Part shown: positions 1-6,441 of the stretch, in pieces
How the letters are laid out: each line of letters opens with the position of its first letter
Numbering within the stretch: the stretch's first letter is position 1
Source of the DNA: Litoreibacter sp.
GTDB taxonomy: Bacteria; Pseudomonadota; Alphaproteobacteria; Rhodobacterales; Rhodobacteraceae
Direction: 5' to 3'
NCBI GenBank assembly: GCA_013042765.1
Contig: JABDPP010000087.1
Location: forward strand, 1-9,689
DNA: 9,689 nucleotides
Notes under the pieces: model-generated
What the model was told of the DNA's origin: nothing
Seen by the model: the letters and a program-made list of their open reading frames with translations, nothing else
Database searches by the model: none
Made by a program: the position numbers and the translations under genes

Positions 1-72
1 GATCTGAGCCAATGCCACGACGACAAAGGCGGCCATAATCGCAAAATTCATGATGTCGGTAGCAAGGGTCAT
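1..72 (-). CDS. mrpF: Mrp antiporter subunit F, N-terminal fragment (cut by window edge)
   Basis: Only the first 24 codons lie in the window. The ATG (72-70) overlaps the TGA of mrpE (71-69) in an ATGA junction, and a GGAG Shine-Dalgarno sits at 84-81, eight bases upstream. The visible peptide starts MTLATDIMNFAIMAAFVVVA, which is the beginning of a hydrophobic helix, as expected for the short (about 90-aa) three-helix MrpF/PhaF subunit. MrpF is a small inner-membrane component of the Mrp monovalent cation/H+ antiporter. The assignment rests mainly on position: mrpF conventionally follows mrpE in this operon. The rest of the gene, and probably mrpG, lies beyond the left edge. Confidence 0.75.
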   Translation of the reverse strand, partial: MTLATDIMNFAIMAAFVVVALAQI

Positions 73-569
73 GCGAAAATCTCCAGCAGGCGGCGCTCGT
101 AGCGGTCTTTGATCTCGTCTCGGACGGCGTCGGGGTCTGGGCAGTCGAGCGCGTGGACCAGCAGGCTGTGGCCCTCATCCGAAAGATCGGCGGACACTGT
201 ACCCGGGGTCAGGGTGATGGTGCCGGCAAGGATGGTGATCGCCTCGGGCTGTTTCAGCTCCAGCGGAATGACAACCCAAGCAGGGCGCAGCGAGGCGTTG
301 GGGCGCGTCAGAACAATCCAGGCCACCTGTACGTTCGCGACCACGATGTCCCAGATCACCACGAAGCTGTAGAGGATCATCTTACCCAGCCGGAACCCTT
401 TGGGCCGATCCGGCCACCAGACCGATGTGATCAGCGGGATGATGATGCCGAGGATCAGGCCAAAGATCACCATTCCGGCCGAGACATTGTTTTGAAGCAA
501 GGTCCAGACCACGGTCAGGATAAGCGTCAGGAACGGGTGCGGTATCAGCCAGTTGAATGCGCGTGCCAT
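69..569 (-). CDS. mrpE: Mrp/Mnh monovalent cation/H+ antiporter subunit E
   Basis: A 166-aa MrpE/MnhE/PhaE family protein of normal length. Hydrophobic segments lie at about residues 9-27, 31-50 and 64-86, followed by a soluble C-terminal domain. Family hallmarks are the ANVQVAWIVL segment (78-87) at the end of the last helix and TPGTVSADLS (121-130) in the C-terminal domain. MrpE is a small accessory inner-membrane subunit that supports assembly and activity of the antiporter complex. The ATG at 569 lies one base after the mrpD stop (TGA-T-ATG), with a GGAGAAG Shine-Dalgarno (583-577) inside the end of mrpD, so translation is probably coupled. The stop overlaps the mrpF start. Nothing odd is seen. 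Confidence 0.95.
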   Translation of the reverse strand: MARAFNWLIPHPFLTLILTVVWTLLQNNVSAGMVIFGLILGIIIPLITSVWWPDRPKGFRLGKMILYSFVVIWDIVVANVQVAWIVLTRPNASLRPAWVVIPLELKQPEAITILAGTITLTPGTVSADLSDEGHSLLVHALDCPDPDAVRDEIKDRYERRLLEIFA

Positions 570-570
570 A

Positions 571-2142
571 TCAGTACTTCTCCGCCTTCTTGTCGCTCAG
601 TTTCCCCGGGGTTTCGAGCACGGTCTCGATATAGGTGTCCGGTGCAAACAGCTGTGCAGCAATCGTCTTGGTATAAGCGATGACCTGACCGGCAAAGACC
701 GTATGGGCCACCAGAAGCGCCAGCAGACCGCCGACGGCCACGTAAGACAGTATCGAGGGGGCCTCCTGCATCGGCTCCTCTTGCTCGGTCTCCTGCCTGT
801 CTTCCTCCTCGTCTGGTACAAGGCTCTGGGCCTTCCAGAACACCATGCTGCCCGCGCGACCAAAGCCGACGATTGCGATCAGGCTGCCAATCAGCACGGT
901 TCCCCAAACCCAAACAGTGGCGTCCGTGTCGAACGACGCGTTCAGGATCAGCAATTTACCAATAAAGCCCGACAGGGGCGGAAGGCCTGCCATCGCGATC
1001 GCCGCGACAAAGAACAGGCCAGCCGTCATGGCGGCACCGGCAACGGGCGGCTGCAGGCTCAGGCGCAGGTCGGCCCGGCTGTCGCGCACCAGATCGACGA
1101 TCAGGAAAAGCGCGGCGGCGGCCAGTGTTGAGTGCACGATGTAATAGAGCGCGGCCGCGATCCCCTCGGGGGTAAAGAGCGCAATGGCGGTCATCACCAT
1201 GCCCATAGATCCGATCACGGAAAAGGCAACCAGCCTGTCCAGTTTGCGGGCAGCTAGGATACCCACCATGCCAACCGCGATCGAGATGAGCGCGGCCGGC
1301 AACAGCCAGACACCGTGCAGACCGGCTGTAACTTCGAGATCAGGTGGAAAGACGAGGGTATATACCCGGATGATCGCGTAGGCGCCGACCTTGGTCATGA
1401 TGGCAAAGAGCGCGGCAACCGGTGCCGGAGCCTCGGCATAGCTCGACGGCAGCCAGAAATGCAGCGGCACGACTGCGGCCTTGATCATGAAGACCAGGAT
1501 CAGCAGCACTGCGGCGATGCGGATGCCGACTGTCGCATCGGCCGTGATGAGCTCCGCCCGCTGCGCGAGGTCAGCCATGTTGAGCGTGCCTGTTTCGGCA
1601 TAGAGAGCGCCGAGAGCGAACAGGAACAGGGTCGATCCAACGAGGTTGTAGAGCACATATTGCACGCCGGCCCGCAGCCGGGCGTCGCCACCGGCATGGA
1701 TCATGAGACCATAAGAGGCGATCAACAGCACCTCGAAAAAGACGAAGAGGTTGAACAGGTCGCCGGTCAGGAACGCACCCATGATCCCCATCAGCTGGAA
1801 CTGATAAAGAGCATGGAAATGTCGCCCGCGTTGGTCCCAGCCCGACCCGATGGCATAGAGCAGAACAAACATTGCCAGAACTGCCGTCAGCAATACCATC
1901 AGCGTCGACAGGCGATCTCCCACCAACACGATACCGAAGGGCGCGGCCCAGTCACCAAGTTGATAAAGTGTGACGGTTCCGTCTGAGCTTTGCCAGGCGA
2001 GGCCGATACCCAGCACGATTTGAGCCATAACCCCGACCACGGAAAAGACGCGCTGAATCGTGATGTGATAGCGCGCGGCCAAAACGATGAACGGAGCAAG
2101 GATGGCCGGCAGGACGACCGGCAAGATGATCCAATGGGTCAT
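571..2142 (-). CDS. mrpD: Mrp/Mnh monovalent cation/H+ antiporter subunit D
   Basis: A 523-aa polytopic membrane protein of the proton-translocating antiporter family, homologous to NuoM/NuoN of complex I. Expected channel residues are visible: Glu137 in the TM5 motif LFVFFEVLLIASYG, Lys221 in MIKAAVVPLHFWLP (219-232), Lys251 in the next helix, His337 and Lys396 (GFIGK). With MrpA it forms the proton/cation-translocating core of the complex. The ATG (2142) overlaps the mrpC stop as ATGA, with GGAGGA at 2154-2149 six bases upstream. Unusual detail: a very acidic stretch at residues 444-461 (PDEEEDRQETEQEEPMQE) precedes the last hydrophobic segment (about 463-490), and the protein ends in a lysine-rich tail. 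Length is close to the family norm. MrpD is preferred over NuoM/NuoN because of the mrpA-F context. Confidence 0.96.
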   Translation of the reverse strand: MTHWIILPVVLPAILAPFIVLAARYHITIQRVFSVVGVMAQIVLGIGLAWQSSDGTVTLYQLGDWAAPFGIVLVGDRLSTLMVLLTAVLAMFVLLYAIGSGWDQRGRHFHALYQFQLMGIMGAFLTGDLFNLFVFFEVLLIASYGLMIHAGGDARLRAGVQYVLYNLVGSTLFLFALGALYAETGTLNMADLAQRAELITADATVGIRIAAVLLILVFMIKAAVVPLHFWLPSSYAEAPAPVAALFAIMTKVGAYAIIRVYTLVFPPDLEVTAGLHGVWLLPAALISIAVGMVGILAARKLDRLVAFSVIGSMGMVMTAIALFTPEGIAAALYYIVHSTLAAAALFLIVDLVRDSRADLRLSLQPPVAGAAMTAGLFFVAAIAMAGLPPLSGFIGKLLILNASFDTDATVWVWGTVLIGSLIAIVGFGRAGSMVFWKAQSLVPDEEEDRQETEQEEPMQEAPSILSYVAVGGLLALLVAHTVFAGQVIAYTKTIAAQLFAPDTYIETVLETPGKLSDKKAEKY

Positions 2143-2495
2143 GTCGCGTCCTCCGCCCGTGGCGCATCATCCTCTGGTTGATCATCCACATGGTCGTCGT
2201 TGGACCCAAGGAAGGCGCCAAGCGCGATCATCACGATCACGGCCGTCATCCCGAAGGAGATCACAATGGCAGTGAGCACCAGCGCTTGTGGCAGCGGGTC
2301 GGTATAGGTCTCGACCCCCTTGATCAGGATGGGCGACGCGCCGATCGTCAATCGGCCCGACGCGAAGAGAAATACATTAACCGCGTAGGTCAGAAGTGAG
2401 ATTCCGAGGATCACCGGGAAGGTCCGCAGACGAAGCAGCAGGTAGATCCCGCCTGCGGTCAGAATGCCAATGGCAGAGGCGACGAGGAATTCCAT
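2139..2495 (-). CDS. mrpC: Mrp/Mnh monovalent cation/H+ antiporter subunit C (NuoK-like)
   Basis: A 118-aa NuoK-like protein with three hydrophobic segments, at about residues 4-22, 27-46 and 70-96. Family marks are the GISLLTYAVNVFLF region (31-44) and DPLPQALVLTAIVISF (66-81), which is nearly diagnostic of MrpC/MnhC. It is the small membrane subunit that sits between the MrpA and MrpD antiporter modules. The ATG at 2495 comes one base after the mrpAB stop (TGA-C-ATG), and a strong AAGGAGG (2511-2505) lies nine bases upstream within the end of mrpAB. The C-terminus (98-118) is hydrophilic and acidic (SNDDHVDDQPEDDAPRAEDAT begins at 98, read to 117 before the final Thr-rich end), like the tails of its neighbours. 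Confidence 0.95.
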   Translation of the reverse strand: MEFLVASAIGILTAGGIYLLLRLRTFPVILGISLLTYAVNVFLFASGRLTIGASPILIKGVETYTDPLPQALVLTAIVISFGMTAVIVMIALGAFLGSNDDHVDDQPEDDAPRAEDAT

Positions 2496-2496
2496 G

Positions 2497-5373
2497 TCAC
2501 ACGCCCTCCTTTGCCGGGGCGCCTTCGGGCGGATCGTCTTCGCGGGAGGGGTCGATGTCCATCGGGTATTCGCTGTCCTTGGTGTAGGCCGTGCGTGCCA
2601 GACGCGAGAAGCTTTCCAGCGACAACATCACGGCGCCGACGACGCTGAGAAATACGCCAAGGTCGAACAACAGCGCAGTCGCAAGCTCGAACTCGTTGAA
2701 GGGCGGAATGCGCACATAAGTGAAATCTGTGGTCAGGAAGGGTTTCGAGACGAACCACGACCCAATCCCGGTCAAACCCGCAACCAGCACACCTGCGCCA
2801 ATCACGCCGTGATAGGGATAGCGCAGACGCGCCGAGGCCCAGCTAAACCCGCTGGCCATATATTGCATCACGACGGCGATCGACACGATCAGACCGGCGA
2901 TAAAGCCGCCGCCAGGTTCGTTATGCCCACGGAAGAAGATGTAGAACCCGACCATCAGCACCACCGGCATGATGACCCGCGTCAGCACCACCATCATCAT
3001 TGGGTGCATGTTCCCCGCCACAGGCTCGGTCGGGACCCTATTGAGCAGGCGAGCCCGGACAGGACCCGACAACAACGTCTCGGTCAGGGCATAGATCAGA
3101 AGTGCGGCGATCCCTAGAACGATGATCTCGCCATAGGTGTCAAAGCCCCGGAAATCCACGAGGATCACGTTCACGACGTTGGTGCCGCCGCCACCCTTAT
3201 AGGAATTGGCCAGATGGAATTCGGAAATCGACGGCGCAATCGTATCGCGCAGGAGGTAGTGCCAGGACAGTGCCATGGCGGCGAGACCGCCTGCGATTGC
3301 GACGGCCGCGTCACGCACCCTGAGCAGCACGGTGCTCTCGATCGGGGTGGTTTTCGGCAGGAAGTTCAGCGCCAAGAGCAGCAGGATGATTGTCACCACC
3401 TCGACGGTGAATTGCGTCATCGCCAGATCCGGTGCGCTGAAGAAAACAAAGCCCACGGAGACCATCAGGCCAACAATCCCGATCAGGATCAGCGCGAGCA
3501 GGCGGTTACGGTGTAGGAACACCAGCCCGCCGGTCGCGGCCACCAGCATCACCCAGCCGGCAATGGCGACAGGGCTGGTGGGCTGCATGTCGCGCGTCGC
3601 GGCCCCAAGCGTGCCAGTGGTCCAGGCGTGATACCCAAGCGCGAGGATGGTGACAGCGGCGATCGCGCTGTAGCGAGAAAAGGACCCGTTATGCACCGAC
3701 AGGATCACCTGCCGGGCAAAAGCCACGGCTGCGGCGATGATTGCCTCGAAGATCTCTTTGGCCTCGGGGCGCGGGGCGCCATCCCAGATACGCAGCGCGG
3801 GACGGTAGGCCATCAAAAGGATGAGACCGCCGAATACGGCGATAATCGACATAAAGAGTGCTGGCACCAGTCCATGCCAGATCTTGAAATACGCCTTGGG
3901 CACTTCGGCAGCGCCGCCCAGCACGTCGTAGGTCACAAGCTTGACCAGCGGTTCCGCCAGGAAGGGGGCAATACCGATCACGATCACAGGCACGACAAGG
4001 ATCGCGGGAGGCAACCAAAGGCCTGCACCGGGATCATGCGGCTTCGCAGGATAATCGTCGCGTATCTTGCCGAGGAACACATGCGTGATCAGGCGGAAGC
4101 TGTAGGCGGCAGAAAACAGCGAGGCGAAGGTTGCAAGGCCCGGCACCAGCCAGGGAGCGTTGAACAGTACCGTGTGGGTCGCCTCTTCGAGCATCATTTC
4201 CTTGGACAGGAAGCCGTTGAGGAGCGGGATGCCCGCCATCGAGAGTGCGGCCACTGTTGCGATCACGAAGGTGACCGGCATCAGGTGACGCAGGCCGCCA
4301 AGACGGCGGATGTCACGGGTATGCGCTTCGTGGTCGATGATGCCTGCGGACATGAAGAGTGCGGCTTTGAATGTGGCGTGATTCAGAATGTGAAAGATAG
4401 CGGCCATCGCGCCAAACGCCGTCCCGGTGCCCAAGAGCATGGTGATAAGGCCCAGATGGCTTACCGTGGAGAACGCCAGAAGCGCCTTGAGGTCGTGCTT
4501 GAACAGCGCGATTACCGCGCCCAGGGTCATGGTCAGTAGTCCGGCAGTGGTTACGATCACGAACCATTCCGGTGTTCCCGAAAGCACTGGCCACATGCGC
4601 GCCATCAGGAAAATACCCGCCTTCACCATGGTCGCTGAGTGCAGGTAGGCCGACACAGGGGTCGGCGCGGCCATCGCGTGCGGCAACCAGAAATGGAAAG
4701 GGAACTGCGCGGATTTGGTGAAGCAGCCGAGCAGGATCAGAAGCAACGCCGGCACGTAGAGCGGGCTATCCTGAATCATTTCGCGGTTTTCCAGAATGAC
4801 GCTCAGGTCATAGCTACCAACGATCTGGCCGAGGATGAGCATGCCAGCGATCATCGCCAGGCCTCCCATGCCGGTCACCGTCAGCGCCATACGCGCGCCC
4901 TGACGGCCCTCGGGCAGATGCTTCCAATAACCGATCAGCAGGAAGGAAGAGAGCGATGTAAGTTCCCAGAACACCAGCAAAAGAAGGATATTATCCGATA
5001 GGACGATCCCCACCATCGCGCCCTGAAACAGCAGTAGGTAAGTGAAAAACTCACCCATATTGTCACGCCGGGCCAGATAACCGCGCGCGTAGGCGATAAT
5101 CAGCAACCCGATCCCAAGGATCAGGGCTGCAAAGAAGAACCCGAGCCCGTCCAGCATGAGAGTGAAGTTCAGCCCGAGCGACGGGATCCAGTCGATCCGT
5201 GCCATGACAACCTCGCCCGCAAGAACGCTGGGCAGGTTCGTCAGAAGCCCCACAAGGGCGGCAAGGGTGACGGTGAAGGTGACACTTGCACAGGCGGTAC
5301 GGCCGGCAGAGTTCATAAGCCCCGGCAGCAGGGCCCCGATAAAGGGCAGGGCAACGATAAGGAAGAGGGACAC
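2497..5373 (-). CDS. mrpA: Fused Mrp/Mnh antiporter subunits A and B
   Basis: A 958-aa fusion of MrpA and MrpB (PhaAB type). Residues about 1-480 are the NuoL-like proton-translocating antiporter domain: Glu137 in LLVFWELTSLSSFLLIG, Lys220 and His227 in TKSAQFPFHFWLPHAMA, Lys251, Lys296 (FKHDLKALLAFS) and Lys336 (NHATFKAALF). Residues about 610-770 are the MrpA C-terminal part, with Glu658 (APDLAMTQFTVEVV) and Glu749 (FDTYGEI). Residues about 785-920 are the MrpB domain, marked by MHPMMMVVLTRVIMPVVL (789-806) and FRGHNEPGGGFIAGL (814-828). The complex exchanges Na+, Li+ or K+ for H+ at the inner membrane; which ion cannot be read from sequence. The start is GTG (5373), with AGGAG at 5384-5380 five bases upstream and an in-frame TAA seven codons upstream, leaving no alternative upstream start. 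First gene of the operon. The last 25 residues are acidic and proline-rich. Confidence 0.96.
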   Translation of the reverse strand: MSLFLIVALPFIGALLPGLMNSAGRTACASVTFTVTLAALVGLLTNLPSVLAGEVVMARIDWIPSLGLNFTLMLDGLGFFFAALILGIGLLIIAYARGYLARRDNMGEFFTYLLLFQGAMVGIVLSDNILLLLVFWELTSLSSFLLIGYWKHLPEGRQGARMALTVTGMGGLAMIAGMLILGQIVGSYDLSVILENREMIQDSPLYVPALLLILLGCFTKSAQFPFHFWLPHAMAAPTPVSAYLHSATMVKAGIFLMARMWPVLSGTPEWFVIVTTAGLLTMTLGAVIALFKHDLKALLAFSTVSHLGLITMLLGTGTAFGAMAAIFHILNHATFKAALFMSAGIIDHEAHTRDIRRLGGLRHLMPVTFVIATVAALSMAGIPLLNGFLSKEMMLEEATHTVLFNAPWLVPGLATFASLFSAAYSFRLITHVFLGKIRDDYPAKPHDPGAGLWLPPAILVVPVIVIGIAPFLAEPLVKLVTYDVLGGAAEVPKAYFKIWHGLVPALFMSIIAVFGGLILLMAYRPALRIWDGAPRPEAKEIFEAIIAAAVAFARQVILSVHNGSFSRYSAIAAVTILALGYHAWTTGTLGAATRDMQPTSPVAIAGWVMLVAATGGLVFLHRNRLLALILIGIVGLMVSVGFVFFSAPDLAMTQFTVEVVTIILLLLALNFLPKTTPIESTVLLRVRDAAVAIAGGLAAMALSWHYLLRDTIAPSISEFHLANSYKGGGGTNVVNVILVDFRGFDTYGEIIVLGIAALLIYALTETLLSGPVRARLLNRVPTEPVAGNMHPMMMVVLTRVIMPVVLMVGFYIFFRGHNEPGGGFIAGLIVSIAVVMQYMASGFSWASARLRYPYHGVIGAGVLVAGLTGIGSWFVSKPFLTTDFTYVRIPPFNEFELATALLFDLGVFLSVVGAVMLSLESFSRLARTAYTKDSEYPMDIDPSREDDPPEGAPAKEGV

Positions 5374-5379
5374 GCGAAC

Positions 5380-5384
5380 TCCTG
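5380..5384 (-). promoter_or_regulatory. Ribosome binding site of mrpA (supports GTG start)
   Basis: On the minus strand AGGAG lies five bases upstream of the GTG at 5373-5371. It decides the start: an in-frame TAA (5394-5392) closes the frame just upstream and no ATG lies between, so the antiporter operon begins translation at GTG. Confidence 0.8.
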
Positions 5385-5467
5385 ATCTAATTTAGCCGTC
5401 GGATTCGTGCCTATTTGTTGCAAATCGTGTCTGACCTCAAGCGAAACCGACCAAAATTGTCATGAAT

Positions 5468-5498
5468 TTGCCATGGAGAGATTCAAAATTAACATAAT
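5468..5498 (+). promoter_or_regulatory. Possible sigma-70-type promoter (distal) for the capsule operon
   Basis: TTGCCA (5468-5473, 5 of 6 to TTGACA) and CATAAT (5493-5498, 5 of 6 to TATAAT) are the best hexamer matches in the gap, but their spacing of 19 bp is longer than the usual 17. They sit in the most AT-rich part of the region. Use of this site would give a leader of about 280 nt before the KpsT-like gene. Inference from pattern only. Confidence 0.25.
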
Positions 5499-5673
5499 AC
5501 TGTATGACATTGCGCAGGGGGCTCCGAGCGCCCATAGATCTGCTTATCGCGCGATCAGTTTTTCGAACTATCAGGCGACCATCGCGCCGAGATTAACGAT
5601 GCAAATGGCCGCAGGAGTTAGGCAGAAACTGGCGTAATGCGGCATCGGTCATGGTATTTTTACGTGTTTTTCG

Positions 5674-5703
5674 TTGAATGAAAGGGGTGTTGTCCGACAT
5701 AGT
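5674..5703 (+). promoter_or_regulatory. Possible sigma-70-type promoter (proximal) for the capsule operon
   Basis: TTGAAT (5674-5679) and CATAGT (5698-5703), 18 bp apart, match the consensus hexamers at 4 of 6 positions each. They would start a transcript near 5710, leaving a leader of roughly 75-80 nt that contains both candidate hairpins. Weak, and an alternative to the distal candidate. Confidence 0.22.
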
Positions 5704-5714
5704 GTGCCCAAAGG

Positions 5715-5731
5715 GGCGCCTCGAATGCGCC
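5715..5731 (+). promoter_or_regulatory. Small inverted repeat in the capsule-operon leader
   Basis: GGCGC (5715-5719) and GCGCC (5727-5731) form a perfect 5-bp GC stem with a 7-base loop. No run of T follows, so it does not look like an intrinsic terminator. It could be a leader hairpin or simply chance in GC-rich DNA. Confidence 0.25.
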
Positions 5732-5736
5732 TAACG

Positions 5737-5766
5737 ACCCGCAGAGCAGTGACATATCACGCGGGT
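5737..5766 (+). promoter_or_regulatory. Two-tier inverted repeat just upstream of the KpsT-like gene's ribosome binding site
   Basis: ACCCGC (5737-5742) pairs perfectly with GCGGGT (5761-5766). Inside, GTGA (5749-5752) pairs with TCAC (5757-5760) around a CATA loop, leaving a six-base bulge on the 5' side. The structure ends five bases before the GAGGTGGG ribosome-binding-like sequence and 21 bases before the ATG. It could be an RNA leader structure affecting translation, or the palindromic GTGACATATCAC core could be a protein-binding operator. Both are inference; only the complementarity is seen. Confidence 0.35.
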
Positions 5767-5787
5767 ATCTGAGGTGGGACTCGCCCG

Positions 5788-6441
5788 ATGATAGAGTTTA
5801 GGAACGTTAGCAAGTCCTTCTGGACGGGTGTGCAGCGCAAGGTCATTCTCGATCGCGCGTCTTTCCGTGTGGAGTTGGGCAACTCCATGGGTATCCTCGC
5901 GCCAAACGGGACTGGAAAAACCACCCTCATCAACATGATGGCCGGCTTGGAAAAACCTGACGAGGGGGAGATATTTCGCAGCAGCCGAATTTCCTTTCCC
6001 TTGGGCTTCATGGGCGGTGTTGTCAGTAGGCACACGGCCACGGAAAACTGCCGCTATATTGCTCGACTCTACAGTCTGGATCCGGACTACGTGGAGGCGT
6101 TTTGCCGGTATCTTTGCGGGCTTGAGGAATATTTCGATATGCCGGTGGGCGTTTACAGCTCCGGTATGCGGGCGCGCCTGACTTTTGCGCTGATGCTGGC
6201 ACTGGAATTCGATATCCTGCTAATCGATGAAGGCATGCCAGCCAGCACGGATGTCGAGTTCAACCGCAAGGCGGGAACAATGCTACAGGATCGTCTCAAA
6301 AAGGCGACCGTGATCATCGTATCGCATCAGGCGGCGACTCTGGAGAAGTTCTGCAAGACCGCCGCGGTTCTGAAGAACGGGCGATTGCATATGTTTGATA
6401 CCCTGGAAGAGGCGAAGAGGCTTTATGACTACCAAAGTTAA
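5788..6441 (+). CDS. kpsT: Capsule polysaccharide export ABC transporter ATP-binding protein (KpsT-like)
   Basis: A 217-aa ABC ATPase of the KpsT/BexA/CtrD family and normal length (KpsT is about 219 aa). It would power export of a polysaccharide across the inner membrane together with a KpsM permease. Visible motifs: Walker A APNGTGKTT (38-46), family segment RISFPLGFMGG (67-77) where ordinary ABC proteins have a Q-loop, signature YSSGMRARLTFAL (123-135), Walker B FDILLIDE (141-148), and the switch histidine His180 in IIVSHQ. Residues 115-133 (YFDMPVGVYSSGMRARLTF) are close to the equivalent stretch of E. coli KpsT as I recall it. Departures: the first Walker A Gly is Ala, and the loop after Walker B (EGMPASTD) is one residue longer than the standard SALD/AVGD spacing. 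The ATG at 5788 is the only start after an in-frame TGA (5770-5772); the purine-rich GAGGTGGG (5771-5778) is rather far (about 10-13 bases). First gene of the operon, and no kpsM adjoins it. Confidence 0.9.
   Translation: MIEFRNVSKSFWTGVQRKVILDRASFRVELGNSMGILAPNGTGKTTLINMMAGLEKPDEGEIFRSSRISFPLGFMGGVVSRHTATENCRYIARLYSLDPDYVEAFCRYLCGLEEYFDMPVGVYSSGMRARLTFALMLALEFDILLIDEGMPASTDVEFNRKAGTMLQDRLKKATVIIVSHQAATLEKFCKTAAVLKNGRLHMFDTLEEAKRLYDYQS

Larger units (their letters stand above)
5374..5787. other. Divergent intergenic region between the mrp and capsule-export operons
   Basis: This 414-bp gap separates the divergent operons and must contain the start signals of both. The mrp-proximal part (about 5385-5510) is clearly richer in A and T than the flanking genes. 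It contains a direct repeat CAAAATT (5452-5458 and 5484-5490, offset 32 bp) and an inverted pair TGTCAT/ATGACA (5459 onwards and 5505-5509 region). The capsule-proximal part contains two possible hairpins (5715-5731 and 5737-5766). Open frames here, such as 5407-5637 on the plus strand, lack a ribosome binding site and any recognisable protein features, so I call no gene. No tRNA, insertion sequence or CRISPR repeat is visible. Confidence 0.7.

Noticed and set aside
3628..4539. A 303-codon plus-strand open frame opposite mrpAB
   Set aside because: It lies entirely antisense to a clearly conserved membrane protein, is rich in His, Arg, Gly and Asp as GC-rich antisense frames are, and shows no recognisable motif.
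5516..5534. GC-rich GGGGGCTCCGAGCGCCC as a terminator
   Set aside because: The stem is only four perfect pairs before mismatches and no T run follows on either strand.
5407..5637. A 76-codon plus-strand frame in the divergent gap
   Set aside because: It starts with GTG without a Shine-Dalgarno, has no protein-like pattern, and overlaps the probable promoter area. An eight-codon frame at 5651 was rejected for the same lack of start signals.
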